Origin: Prevotella sp. E15-22
GTDB taxonomy: Bacteria > Bacteroidota > Bacteroidia > Bacteroidales > Bacteroidaceae
Length of the DNA stretch: 64,000 nucleotides
Direction: 5' to 3'
NCBI RefSeq assembly: GCF_023204875.1
Contig: NZ_CP096247.1
Location: forward strand, 1,736,001 to 1,800,000
Below are positions 28,779-39,200 of this stretch, one piece after another (the stretch's first letter is position 1; each line of letters starts with the position of its first letter). The position numbers and the translations under genes were made by a program. Below the pieces are notes generated by a model, which worked only from the letters and a program-made list of their open reading frames with translations, made no database searches and had not been told where the DNA came from.

Positions 28779-30558
28779 TCATTTGACAACGTTTACAATC
28801 GAACTCTAAACGGAACGTACGTCCATCCCCCAACCGAAGCGACAGGGGTTCCTTCCATTCGGGTCGGCGTCCGCCATTCTTCACGCAGAACCCCAACGAA
28901 TAGCGCAGGCAATGGCGGCACTGCATGATGGGGCCTTGCTGAGGACGAATCTCATAGGCATTGCCAGCAGAAACATTGAGCTGTTCATAGAACTGACGTG
29001 CCTGCTTGTTGGACACATTATACAGATAAGGGAAATCATATGTCTGCGCATCGCAAGTGGCACACTTACGGGGCGTTAGCATGGGCTTTTGATGATACGA
29101 ATCCTGCAAGGCAACAACCTGACGGCGCAAATCGGCCAGCAAACTGCTTGGAATAAAGAAGTTAAAATCGGCAGGGATGTCCACCTCAGAGCATTCATAG
29201 GGTGTGCCGCCAAGTTTCGTCAGCTGACGATTAATATTCTCGCGTGGGTCTTTCTGTGCCTCCTGATGCTCGGCCACGATACAAGCCTCAACATCGTTCA
29301 TCCGCAACGAAAAGCCAGCATGTGTGGCACGTATAGACATTTTGACAGGAACCTTACGTTCGGCACTAGACTTTGCAAGCAGTCGTTCCATCTCCTGGTC
29401 ATTATTACGATAAAGACGCAAGCCCGGACGCAGGTTTTCGGGCATCTTCAATGGGAAAAGCCGATTGCCCTCTACCCTATTCACACGGAAGCCCTCTAGC
29501 TCACGATTATCGTTTACGAAGCAGAGGCCATCGCCATTACTGAACGAAGCCACACCCGCCACATTAAAAGAGTGTCCGCGAAGTTCCTTCACAGTGCCAA
29601 CAAACTCACCCATAGCCTTCGGAGTATCAAAAGAAGCAATATTGGGTTGTCGTCCGTTGAGGAAATAGGTTGTGTAGCCGCGATTAAAAGTCTTGCGCAA
29701 ATCGGGCTTAAACGTATAAGAACAATGACCTTTCGACGCGCGTTCGTAAGCCGAAGCATGTCGGCGGATATAGTCGTTGAGCAGCTCGCTATAGGCTGCT
29801 GTGACGTTTTTCACATAAGTAACATCCTTCAGTCGCCCCTCAATCTTAAAGCTTACAGCGCCAGCCTCGATGAGTTCGCCTAAATGTTCACTCTGGTTCA
29901 TATCCTTGAGTGATAGGAAATAACGCTGACGATCGAGCACTTCGCCGTCGGCATCAAGCAAATCAAACTTCATGCGACAGAACTGGGCGCAAGCGCCACG
30001 ATTGGCACTGCGACCGAAACAATGTTGCGAGGCATAGCAAAGTCCGCTATAGCTGACACAAAGAGCGCCGTGGACAAAGACTTCGAGCTCAGTTTCAGGA
30101 ACTTCACGATGGATATCGGCAATCTCATTGGCCGATAGTTCGCGAGCCAAAACAACACGCGCGAAGCCAAGAGAACTGAGCCAACGCACCTTCTGCGGTG
30201 TGCGATTGTCAGTCTGCGTACTGGCATGAACGGTGAGACCTATCTCCTGAGCCATCTGCATCACACCCATGTCCTGCACAAGAACAGCATCGACCTCAGC
30301 ATCTTTTAATTGCTGAAGCAGCAATCGCGTATCCTCCAGTTCGTTGTCAAAGACTATTGTATTAACAGTGACATAGACTTTTGCGCCAAAACGATGGGCA
30401 TATTGACAGAGAGAGCGGATGTCGTCGACACTGTTTCCCACTGCCGCACGCGCCCCAAAGCGCTGCGCACCTATATACACGGCATCGGCCCCATGATCAA
30501 TGGCAGCCATACCGCACTCCAGATTTTTGGCTGGAGCCAGCAGTTCAAGTTGTCTCAT
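28759..30558 (-). CDS. U32-family peptidase / RlhA-type 23S rRNA hydroxylation protein
   Basis: A 599-aa U32 protein: MRQLELLAPAKNLECGMAAI opening, GADAVYIGAQRFGARA, the family motif ELEVFVHGALCVSYSGLCY, and Cys residues for an iron-sulphur cluster (CFGRSANRGACAQFCR). The inserted DUF3656 region and a Cys-rich C-terminal part follow. The closest known role is RlhA, which hydroxylates C2501 of 23S rRNA in E. coli; collagenase-like peptidase activity is doubtful. Overlaps metA stop by four bases. Confidence 0.85.
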   Translation of the reverse strand: MRQLELLAPAKNLECGMAAIDHGADAVYIGAQRFGARAAVGNSVDDIRSLCQYAHRFGAKVYVTVNTIVFDNELEDTRLLLQQLKDAEVDAVLVQDMGVMQMAQEIGLTVHASTQTDNRTPQKVRWLSSLGFARVVLARELSANEIADIHREVPETELEVFVHGALCVSYSGLCYASQHCFGRSANRGACAQFCRMKFDLLDADGEVLDRQRYFLSLKDMNQSEHLGELIEAGAVSFKIEGRLKDVTYVKNVTAAYSELLNDYIRRHASAYERASKGHCSYTFKPDLRKTFNRGYTTYFLNGRQPNIASFDTPKAMGEFVGTVKELRGHSFNVAGVASFSNGDGLCFVNDNRELEGFRVNRVEGNRLFPLKMPENLRPGLRLYRNNDQEMERLLAKSSAERKVPVKMSIRATHAGFSLRMNDVEACIVAEHQEAQKDPRENINRQLTKLGGTPYECSEVDIPADFNFFIPSSLLADLRRQVVALQDSYHQKPMLTPRKCATCDAQTYDFPYLYNVSNKQARQFYEQLNVSAGNAYEIRPQQGPIMQCRHCLRYSLGFCVKNGGRRPEWKEPLSLRLGDGRTFRLEFDCKRCQMNVYANE

Positions 30559-31472
30559 CCGATCTTTGTAATATCGTAAGGCGTCTCCTGATAGACGTAA
30601 TAGTTAATCCAGTTACTATAAAAGAGGTTGGCATGAGCACGCCATGTGACCATTGGTGGCTGCTGAGGGTCGTCATTCCGATAATAATTGAGAGGCATCT
30701 CTACATCATCGCGCACACCAAAATCGCGTTTATACTCTGTATCGAGCGTATTAGGCGCATATTCCAAATGACCAGTGATAAAGAACTCACGTCCCTGGCG
30801 ACCCATGACAATGCTGACACCACTGTCCTCCGACTCGGCAATGAGCTGAAGTTCCGGATGAGTGAGGATATCTTCCTTCCTCACCTCAGTATGACGGCTA
30901 TGTGGCATCATAAACTTATCATCGAATCCACGGAAAATGGGCATTTTGGGGTCTAAAGTGTGTTGTTCGAAAATGCCGAACATTTTCTTGTCCAGAGGAT
31001 ATTTGGGCACACCATAATAATGATAAAGACCTGCCTGAGCAGCCCAGCAGATATACAAAGTACTCGTCACATGAGTGCGAGCCCAGTCGAATATATCCAC
31101 AATCTCATCCCAATAGGTCACCTTCTCATAGTCCATCGTCTCAACGGGTGCACCGGTAACTATCATGCCATCAAACTTCTCATTGCGCATCGACTCAAAG
31201 TCGCGATAAAACATCATCATATGCTCAATGGGCGTATTCTTTGGTGTATGACTCTTCAGCTTCATGAAGTTAATATCCATCTGAAGCGGCGTGTTCGACA
31301 ACAAACGAACCAAATCTGTCTCTGTAGTAATCTTCAGAGGCATCAAATTCAAAATAACAATGCGCAAAGGACGAATATCCTGTGCATGAGCCCGCGAGTT
31401 ATCCATCACAAAGATATTCTCATTTTTCAGAATATCTATCGCAGGCAATCTGTCTGGTAATCTTAAAGGCAT
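30555..31472 (-). CDS. metA: Homoserine O-acyltransferase (MetA type, predicted acetyltransferase)
   Basis: Activates homoserine for methionine synthesis. Catalytic Cys142 (ICWAAQAGLYHYYG), His235 and Glu237 (FITGHLEYAP) are in the family positions; 305 aa. Residue 111 is Glu (GAPVETM). In characterised MetA enzymes Glu111 goes with acetyl-CoA and Gly111 with succinyl-CoA, so this is predicted to be homoserine O-acetyltransferase. Lies nine bases after the PP2C gene. Confidence 0.93.
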   Translation of the reverse strand: MPLRLPDRLPAIDILKNENIFVMDNSRAHAQDIRPLRIVILNLMPLKITTETDLVRLLSNTPLQMDINFMKLKSHTPKNTPIEHMMMFYRDFESMRNEKFDGMIVTGAPVETMDYEKVTYWDEIVDIFDWARTHVTSTLYICWAAQAGLYHYYGVPKYPLDKKMFGIFEQHTLDPKMPIFRGFDDKFMMPHSRHTEVRKEDILTHPELQLIAESEDSGVSIVMGRQGREFFITGHLEYAPNTLDTEYKRDFGVRDDVEMPLNYYRNDDPQQPPMVTWRAHANLFYSNWINYYVYQETPYDITKIG

Positions 31473-31481
31473 TAAAACTTA

Positions 31482-32231
31482 TTATTCTTCTACATGAACT
31501 ACAATCACCGACACATTATCAAAGCCACCAGCATCCTCGGCCATCTGGCATAGTGTTTCAGCATCACATCCATCCATCATTCGCTGACAGATGATGTCGT
31601 CACTAATCATATCTGTGAGTCCATCGCTACAAATGAGTAGCTTATCGCCCACCTCTATCTTTTCTGTAATTTTCTCTATATCAATATAGCAATCTTTGCA
31701 TCCGCCACCAATACAATTCACAATCTGACTGGAGTGTTCCTTCAGACCTAAGACCTGACTCAGCGAGTGGTCTGTGGTAAGCTGTCGCAGTTCACCTTTA
31801 TGAAGCAGATAAAGACGGCTATCGCCACAATTCATCCAATAATACTCACCTGCCAGATAGGCCAGAGCAACCACAGTAGTGCCCATATCGGAATAGGCTG
31901 GATTGGCAAGTCCGCGTGAGTTAATCTCAAGACTAATGCTCATCAGCCATTTCCGGATAGAAGAAGCAAACTCATCGGCTGGCAGATTATTAGGCAAATC
32001 ACCAAAGAAATAGCGCAGGCTATGAAGCACCTCAGAACTCGCCACTTCGCCACATTTATGACCGCCCATGCCATCGGCCAAGGCCAATATCAGGCGCTCT
32101 GAACTAGTAAGATCAATGGTTTTACTTTCAACAGCATCACGAATGAAATCGTGATCAAGCATAATCATATCCTCGTTGTTGGCTCGTACGCAACCAACCC
32201 TACTTGATGCAGTAATATAAAAATGTGCCAT
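31482..32231 (-). CDS. PP2C-family protein phosphatase
   Basis: A 249-aa Ser/Thr phosphatase: GCVRANNEDM (metal Asp/Glu), ALADGMGGHKCGEVAS (motif with metal Asp53 and Gly), NCGDSRLYLL, DHSLSQ, LLICSDGLTDM and FDNVSVIVV. All metal ligands of the PP2C core are present, no membrane or sensor domain. Eight bases after the FHA gene in the kinase cluster, so it probably reverses the phosphorylation made by the kinase at 36.2-39.4 kb (inference from context). Confidence 0.93.
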   Translation of the reverse strand: MAHFYITASSRVGCVRANNEDMIMLDHDFIRDAVESKTIDLTSSERLILALADGMGGHKCGEVASSEVLHSLRYFFGDLPNNLPADEFASSIRKWLMSISLEINSRGLANPAYSDMGTTVVALAYLAGEYYWMNCGDSRLYLLHKGELRQLTTDHSLSQVLGLKEHSSQIVNCIGGGCKDCYIDIEKITEKIEVGDKLLICSDGLTDMISDDIICQRMMDGCDAETLCQMAEDAGGFDNVSVIVVHVEE

Positions 32232-32239
32232 ATGATGAT

Positions 32240-32836
32240 TTAATTAATACTTACTTTCAATACAACATTGGCCAAAGTCACAATGTCACCATTCTTAAGC
32301 GACATTTCGACATCAGGCTGTAACTTATGATCATTCAACTTTGTTCCATTTGAGGAATGCTTGTCAACGATATGCCATCCTGTCTCGGGATAGAACATCA
32401 GCTGCGCATGCACTCCCGACATGTATTTCTGCTGTTGGAAGAATTGCACATAAGGTCCCTGACGTCTTCCAATCACGCCTCCATTGATGCCAATGATGCG
32501 GATGCCAAGCGAATCATTGTAGAGCAATAATTGCGGAGGCATTCCGCCACGCTGTGAATGCGAAGCATTGACTGGTCTGTTTCCCGTGGTATTAAGATAG
32601 CGCTGAGAACTAGATAGGAATCCCTGAGACATGCCCATAGACATAGAGACACTGATACTATTTGAGCCTCTACGCTGATAGTCGTCGGCCGAGAGCATCA
32701 GTCCGCCACACGATGTGCAGCGACGTCCCATTCCCACACGTCCACATTTCTCGCAATAGGTCAGCATCTGACCACATTGGTCACAGTAATGGGAATCGTC
32801 ATCTATTTCTTCTTTGCAGTTTGGACAAATAATCAT
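32240..32836 (-). CDS. Zinc-ribbon and FHA-domain protein
   Basis: A 198-aa adaptor. N-terminal Cys-rich region (CPNC ... CDQC at 4-21, then CEKC ... CTSC at 28-43) forms two zinc ribbons. A Ser/Met-rich linker follows (55-105), then an FHA domain: GRR (123-125), S-x-V-H (140-143) and SSNGTKLN (161-168), the residues that hold phospho-threonine. It should read phospho-Thr on partner proteins, most obviously the repeat ladder of the linked kinase. Overlaps the AAA gene by four bases. Confidence 0.92.
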   Translation of the reverse strand: MIICPNCKEEIDDDSHYCDQCGQMLTYCEKCGRVGMGRRCTSCGGLMLSADDYQRRGSNSISVSMSMGMSQGFLSSSQRYLNTTGNRPVNASHSQRGGMPPQLLLYNDSLGIRIIGINGGVIGRRQGPYVQFFQQQKYMSGVHAQLMFYPETGWHIVDKHSSNGTKLNDHKLQPDVEMSLKNGDIVTLANVVLKVSIN

Positions 32837-35800
32837 CTTTCTTTAATATCTTCTGGAAGTATTAACTGATATGTTTCTTTCGTCACCTGATCGGGGGGCA
32901 ACTCGGCTACACGGACAGACAACTGCTGTATCGTCTCGTCAAGCATGTTACGAATCTCACGAGCATTTCCGAAAGTCTCGTCCTTGGTACTCAACATCCT
33001 ACAGATAACATCGAGTGCCTTGAACTCCGCTGTAGGCGACAGGACATACTGCTCTTTCTCGGCCATTTTCTTGAAAATTGCCAACAGTTCATCCGCATTG
33101 TAATCCTCAATATGAAGCTTGTGAGTGAAACGACTGGCTAGTCCTGCGTTCATCGTCAAGAACTCATCCATCTTATCCTGATAGCCGGCAGCGATAACCA
33201 CAAACTTACCACGGTCGTCCTCCATGCGCTTCATCAGCGTGTCTATGGCTTCCTTGCCATACTGGTCGTTTTGATCAGAAAGTGTATATGCCTCATCGAT
33301 GAACAGGATGCCACCCATCGCTTTGTCGCACATTGCATTGACAATCTTAGGTGTCTCACCCATATACTTTCCTATCAGCGTTGCCCTACTTGCCTCAACG
33401 ACATTGGCGGTTGGCAACACCTCAATAGCTTGCAGCACCTCGCCCATCTTACGGGCAATGGTTGTCTTACCCGTTCCAGGATTACCCGTCAGGATAAAGT
33501 TCATACTCATTTGTTGAACACTACCTGCTCCCATAGCCGCACGTTGTTTAATAAACATGCTTTGTACAGCCAGACGGCGAATGGCATTCTTGACCGAACG
33601 CATACCGATGAACTCTTCCAGTTCCTTGAGAACCTCGTCCAGCGAGCGTGCAGGTCCAGCATTGCCTTGAGCAGTAGGCAGATCCTCCACCTTGAAGCGA
33701 TACATATCATTCAGTTCAAAGCCGTTAGCCTCGTCATCGCACACCTGAACGCCAGGTTGATTCATCTCCTTCACCAGTCGCTGACTCTGTCGCTCCACTG
33801 TCTGGTCGAAGATTCTACGAGCCTCACGCGCATTGCCAAAGTTCTTGTCACGACGCAAATAGAGTTGTTCAAACAATCGATGAACAGCAGTTTTCATCTC
33901 GTCATCAACAACAAAGTTCTTTGCTGTAGACATATTTACAAAGATCTGCGTCAACTCATCTGCAGTATAATCCTCGAAATGGATAGTCTGCGTAAACCTA
34001 CTCTTCAGGCCCGGGTTCGAGTCGATGAAGTCGTGCATATTGTCTGTATAGCCAGCCACAATACATATAAACTTGCCGCGATCGTCCTCCAGACGCTTCA
34101 ACAGAGTGTCAATGGCTTCAGCGCCGAAAGTATCGTTATCACCCGACTTCAAGGTGTATGCCTCATCAATAAAGAGTACGCCACCCATAGCCGAGTCAAT
34201 CAACTGGTTGGTCTTGATGGCAGTCTGTCCTGCGAAGCCTGCTACCAACTTCGAACGGTCAGCCTCGACCAATTGTCCACGCGAAAGGATGCCCAATGTC
34301 TTGAAAACATCGGCCATGATGCGAGCAACGGTAGTCTTACCGGTACCTGGATTACCCGTAAACACATAGTGTTTTCCCTGGAAAGTATTTGTCTCGCCAC
34401 GCTTGATTTGAAGAGTCAGGAAAGCAGTCAAGTTAGAAACCTCCTTCTTAACCGACTCCAATCCCACCATACCATCAAACTTCTTCAGACATTCTGAGCA
34501 ATCGACAGCCTGCGGAGCCTCATACGGGATATCCTCGGTGATGAAAGTCATTAATTCGTCGTTACTCATTTGAGACACATCACCTGTTTGCAATCTGCGA
34601 GCCTGACGCTTACATATCTCATCAAACAGAGAGCGCATCGTGCGTCCGTTAGCAAAATCCTTATCGCGTGTGTTATACAGTTCCTTAATCTGCTTACGAA
34701 CCAACTCCTCTGCCTCGGGCGAGAACTTATATTTCTTGCCTCCCAGAAACACCATCAAGATCTGATAGAGCTCGTCTGGGTTATAATCCTCCAAATTTAG
34801 GAAATAGTTAAAGCGGCTACGCATTCCCGGATTGATACGGAATAGATTATCCATTTCCATACGATAGCCCGCAGCAATAACCACGAACTTACCACGGTCG
34901 TCCTCCATGCGCTTCATCAGAGTCTCCAAGGCCTGAGCTCCTTGTGCATCGCGGTCGCCCGCCTGACTGACAGGTGCCAGAGTATAAGCCTCATCGACAA
35001 AAAGGATGCCGCCCATAGCCTTGTCACACAGTTGGTTAACCAATTTAGGTGTTTCGCCCTGATACGGAGACACCATCTTTGAACGATCCACCTCGACCAC
35101 ATGACCTGAGTCCAGATAGCCGATGGCCGCTAAGATCTCGCCCAACTTACGAGCAATGGTTGTCTTACCCGTTCCAGGATTACCCGTCAAGACAATGTGC
35201 ATAGACATCTTTTGATACTCACCCAATCCACGTTCGGCACGTTGCATGTCGTTTTGTACGGAATAAGCCATTTCCTTCACAGCTTGTTTCACGTCGTTCA
35301 TGCCGATGAACGTATCAAGGTCGCTCAAGATCTGATCCAGAGTTCTCTCCTCGGGCACATATCCCCTGATATCCTCACACTCCACTATCGAGTCTTTAGC
35401 ACCTCTACTGATGAAAGAAGTGAAGATGTCCTCAGCCGTTTTCATGGCCAAGTGAGCATTACCAAAGGTCTCGTCCTTAATCTTTATCTGATATTTGAAG
35501 TAGCGAGTCAATTGCTTGTCAGCCTCCTCTGAGAACGTTGTAAGACTATACTTCGTGCGCAGCTGTAGCTTGGCGATGTCACACAGTTCCTGACAATTAG
35601 GTGTGGGCAGGTGGAACATGTACTTAAAGCGGTTCTTAACGGCAGGGTTATTCTCGAGGAACTCCTCAAAACCCTTAGGCAAACCTGCCATCATGACAAT
35701 AGGATTGCCCTCCCACTTGTCCATTTCCACAAATAACTTGTCCAATGGATTCACCTGATTAGAATACTTGTCAGGTAGCAGTTTCTGAACATTATCAAAG

Positions 35801-36183
35801 AAGAGGATGCCGTTTCGAGCCTTCTTGATATTCTCGTCCCACTGATCAACGAAACGCTGATAGTCCACAGCGTCAACCATCGTCAGTTTTGGTTTTTCCA
35901 GAATCTTATGCTGATAGAAATAATCACGTATAATCTCTGCAAGAGCCGTCTTTCCCGTACCAGTCTCGCCCATGATGATGGCATTAAGAGAGAGACGTAT
36001 GGTAGAGATATCCTTACGTGTGCGCAAATAAGCATAGGTATCGACAACGGTCTTCAACTGAGTCTTTACATCCTTCAGTCCAACCAACTTGTCGAGTACA
36101 TGCTGCGACACCAAAGGCTGACCGCACCATTTGCAGAACTTGGCGCTGTTCCTATTTTCCTTATGACAGATTTCGCAAATCAT
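32833..36183 (-). CDS. Four-module CbxX/CfqX-type AAA ATPase with N-terminal zinc ribbon
   Basis: A 1116-aa protein: zinc ribbon CEIC ... CKWC (3-20), then four AAA modules. Walker A near 72-79 (GETGTGKT), 334-341, 610-617 and about 900-907 (GNPGTGKT in the last three). Walker B is LFVDEAYTL / LFIDEAYTL in modules 2-4 but LFFDN in module 1, so the first lacks the catalytic Glu. Family relatives include CbbX (Rubisco activase), SpoVK and EccA of ESX secretion. Probably remodels a protein substrate, with recruitment by the linked kinase/FHA pair (inference). Confidence 0.92.
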   Translation of the reverse strand: MICEICHKENRNSAKFCKWCGQPLVSQHVLDKLVGLKDVKTQLKTVVDTYAYLRTRKDISTIRLSLNAIIMGETGTGKTALAEIIRDYFYQHKILEKPKLTMVDAVDYQRFVDQWDENIKKARNGILFFDNVQKLLPDKYSNQVNPLDKLFVEMDKWEGNPIVMMAGLPKGFEEFLENNPAVKNRFKYMFHLPTPNCQELCDIAKLQLRTKYSLTTFSEEADKQLTRYFKYQIKIKDETFGNAHLAMKTAEDIFTSFISRGAKDSIVECEDIRGYVPEERTLDQILSDLDTFIGMNDVKQAVKEMAYSVQNDMQRAERGLGEYQKMSMHIVLTGNPGTGKTTIARKLGEILAAIGYLDSGHVVEVDRSKMVSPYQGETPKLVNQLCDKAMGGILFVDEAYTLAPVSQAGDRDAQGAQALETLMKRMEDDRGKFVVIAAGYRMEMDNLFRINPGMRSRFNYFLNLEDYNPDELYQILMVFLGGKKYKFSPEAEELVRKQIKELYNTRDKDFANGRTMRSLFDEICKRQARRLQTGDVSQMSNDELMTFITEDIPYEAPQAVDCSECLKKFDGMVGLESVKKEVSNLTAFLTLQIKRGETNTFQGKHYVFTGNPGTGKTTVARIMADVFKTLGILSRGQLVEADRSKLVAGFAGQTAIKTNQLIDSAMGGVLFIDEAYTLKSGDNDTFGAEAIDTLLKRLEDDRGKFICIVAGYTDNMHDFIDSNPGLKSRFTQTIHFEDYTADELTQIFVNMSTAKNFVVDDEMKTAVHRLFEQLYLRRDKNFGNAREARRIFDQTVERQSQRLVKEMNQPGVQVCDDEANGFELNDMYRFKVEDLPTAQGNAGPARSLDEVLKELEEFIGMRSVKNAIRRLAVQSMFIKQRAAMGAGSVQQMSMNFILTGNPGTGKTTIARKMGEVLQAIEVLPTANVVEASRATLIGKYMGETPKIVNAMCDKAMGGILFIDEAYTLSDQNDQYGKEAIDTLMKRMEDDRGKFVVIAAGYQDKMDEFLTMNAGLASRFTHKLHIEDYNADELLAIFKKMAEKEQYVLSPTAEFKALDVICRMLSTKDETFGNAREIRNMLDETIQQLSVRVAELPPDQVTKETYQLILPEDIKER

Positions 36184-36221
36184 TTTATACTCTCAGATGT
36201 TTTATGAGTACTTGCCGTTTT

Positions 36222-39200
36222 TTATTTCCAGCCAACAATGAGTGGACTGAACAAACACAACTCGAAAATCATGACGAAAGCCAACAGCGACCACAAGATA
36301 TAGTGGATCACCGATTCGCCAGACAAAGAGTTGATATGGTCTTCAATTTCGTCGAGCACGCTGAAATGCGTAGCTTTATAACGTTGCGACTTCGTTTTAA
36401 ATGCGAAATACAGCGGTTCAAGCAGAGTGGTTTTAATATCCTGCTGAGCCAAAGCCTCGTTAACGAACTTCTTATCTAGTTTCTGATCACGACTAAAGTC
36501 GGTCAACTTAGCCACTGCCACATACACCCCAGTAAAGGCGAGTACGGCAAGATGGAACAGACTGGGGAAATGACTGTTTACATAATTCAGTCCGTAATAA
36601 GGCAAATATGCTGTGAGTAAGCCTAAGCCACCCAGAATCAGCGAGAAGAAAGCACCGATACCTTTGAAATAAGAACGTGCAGCCACGATGACACCCGTCA
36701 TACCGCCCAAGGGCAGGATGATACACATGATATGGTGGCGGAAGATGTATGTTCGGTCGTCCAGTCCAAAGATGAGAACCATCAATGCCCAAAGTCCACT
36801 GAGCACGAAGAACGACATGCGACAAATCTCCTCGCGATAATGAGCCGTGCGCCATTCCACACGTACCTGATCAATACGGTCTTCCGTCTCGGTTATAGCC
36901 TTCTTATAGCGGCGGTAGAAGTTCTGCTGAGGATCAAGTTCTCCCAGCGCCTTCACCCATTCGGCCAGTTCTTGTTCATAGCTATATTCCTCGTCGAAAT
37001 ACTGAGAAGGATCCTCGTGATAGAACACCGACATCCATTGCATCAACGACCCCGTACGAATCTCCGTACGAATCTGCGGCATCTTCTTCGAGTCCAGATT
37101 TCTTCCGTCGGTCAGCATAGTGCCGTTCTGCAGATAGTAGACAGGCTTGTTGCCTAAGATACAGCAGAAACGATATAGCGCTGTATGAAGGTCGTAGGCT
37201 CCCAATCGCTCACGGTTTTCCTCCGACATCAAGTCAAAGCACCTTCCAGCTTCGCTAACCAGCGAGTCCCAGCCATACTGACGGGCATAGAAAACGAATC
37301 GTCCGTTGGGGTCGGTATATTCCACCATCAGGTCGGCCAGTTCCTCCTCCGACATGCGTTGACACTTTATCAAGTCGTGAGCCAGTAAAGCTCCAATCTT
37401 CTCGGGTGTCGAAGCCTCTTTCAGGTCGTAGGCAGCGAAAGGCTCAATAGAATAGAGCACCTTGTAAGCCAACGACATGGAGAACGGTTGTTTCTCCGTG
37501 AGCAGTCGAACCTTTTCACAGATGGTCAGATCCTCGTGAGAATAAAGCCACGACAGCAGTCGACCGTCACACAAAGCATGCCAATCGTCCTCACGCACAT
37601 CCTCGTAGCCAAACGAATGAACGATTTCCTCGACCGACGACGACGGCAGATGTGCAATAAAGGGGATATTAGCATCGAGCTCGAATATCATTCTGAGCAC
37701 AGCCACTTTCGGATCCAGTGCACCATCGAAGTACTTACGCAAGCGCTTCACGTCGCCAATGCCGCGAGCCTCGAGCCACAGGAAGAGCGAATCGTTGGGA
37801 TTCATCAGCATGATGGCATACTTCTCCTGATAGGTGAGCAGCGACATTGCGATAGCCATCACGTCCTCACACTCCTCATTGCTCACGTCGCGATAGTTCA
37901 TCGTGGGCTCCATCGCATAGCAGCTGGCGTGCAAGCCCGCATGCTGGTCGTTAGGATACTTCTTCTCGACGATATCCTTAACGATGGTCGACATCTTCAC
38001 GTTGCCACTCTGCTCCAGCCACTGGATGATACGACCATTATAAAGATAGTTCATGCCCAACTGCTCGTTGTCAAGCAGCAAGGGCACCAACTCATGTACG
38101 TTCTCAGCAATCAAGTTACGCTCGGGATCCACCACGAAGCTCTTATAGCGCAGGAAGGGCGATGATATATCGACAGCCACGTCCTCACCTTTAAACCAGC
38201 GCTCCACCTCGTCATATCCCCAGCGCGTCTGCTGGTTTACGGAGGTCAGACCCTGAACAATCTGCTTCACCCTGTCGGGCAATTCATTCAAGCGCGGCAG
38301 ACGGCCCTCGTTCTTCTGCTTCATCATGGTGCGCTCGTTGGTACTCATAGGACTCTCGCCCAACCAGAGTGCGAACAGCGTCATACCCAGTGAATAGAAG
38401 TCGGCAGCATATGTAATCTCCACCACGCCGTCGATCACATCGGTATACATCTCAGGCGCAGCATAGATAGGCGTACGCGCCTGCGTTGTGCGGAACGACT
38501 TTCCTGGTGCGTCCTGCAGAGAAGAAATACCAAAGTCGCCCAGCACCAGTTCCTTCTGATCTTCGTCACGGAAGAAATAGTTGGTGGGCTTAACGTCCTT
38601 GTGCAGCACATAACTCTTATGACAGTAGGCCAATGCGGCAGCAGCCTGCAGGGCCAAACGGCGGAAGCGGTTGAAATCGCCATGAAGTTTCACATCCTTC
38701 AGCGTACCACCCTTCAGATACTCCATCAACTCGTACTGACGGTTCTTACCGTCGACATACGTTCTGCCATAATCAATGAGGTTGACAATCATCTCGAAAT
38801 CGAACGAGCGGACAACCTGCATGAGTTTCTTGTTGATATCGAAGTTGGGGTAATAGAGTTTGAGCACGTATTCCTTGCCATCCTTTTTAACCAGGAACAC
38901 CTGCGCCTCACCCGTATTCTCGCTAAGTACAGAAGTCTGTTCGTATTCAATGCCGCGAAGATTGAACACGGTAGGAGCGTCAATGGGATCGTTCGAGATG
39001 TCGGTATTAGGACGCATCGTTGTTTCGCCGCCACCACTATAGGCCATTGTCCTATCGCTATCATTGCTGCCATAGGCCATGGTCTTGTCGCTATCATCAT
39101 CATCGTTCATGATGGTGGTACGTTCGCCATCCATGATAGTAGTGCGCTCGCCATCCATGATAGTGGTGCGTTCGCCGTCCATGATAGTGGTGCGTTCGCC

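Noticed and set aside
33271..34497. Plus-strand ORF of 408 aa opposite the AAA gene
   Set aside because: Antisense shadow of four repeated AAA modules; no promoter or domain on this strand.
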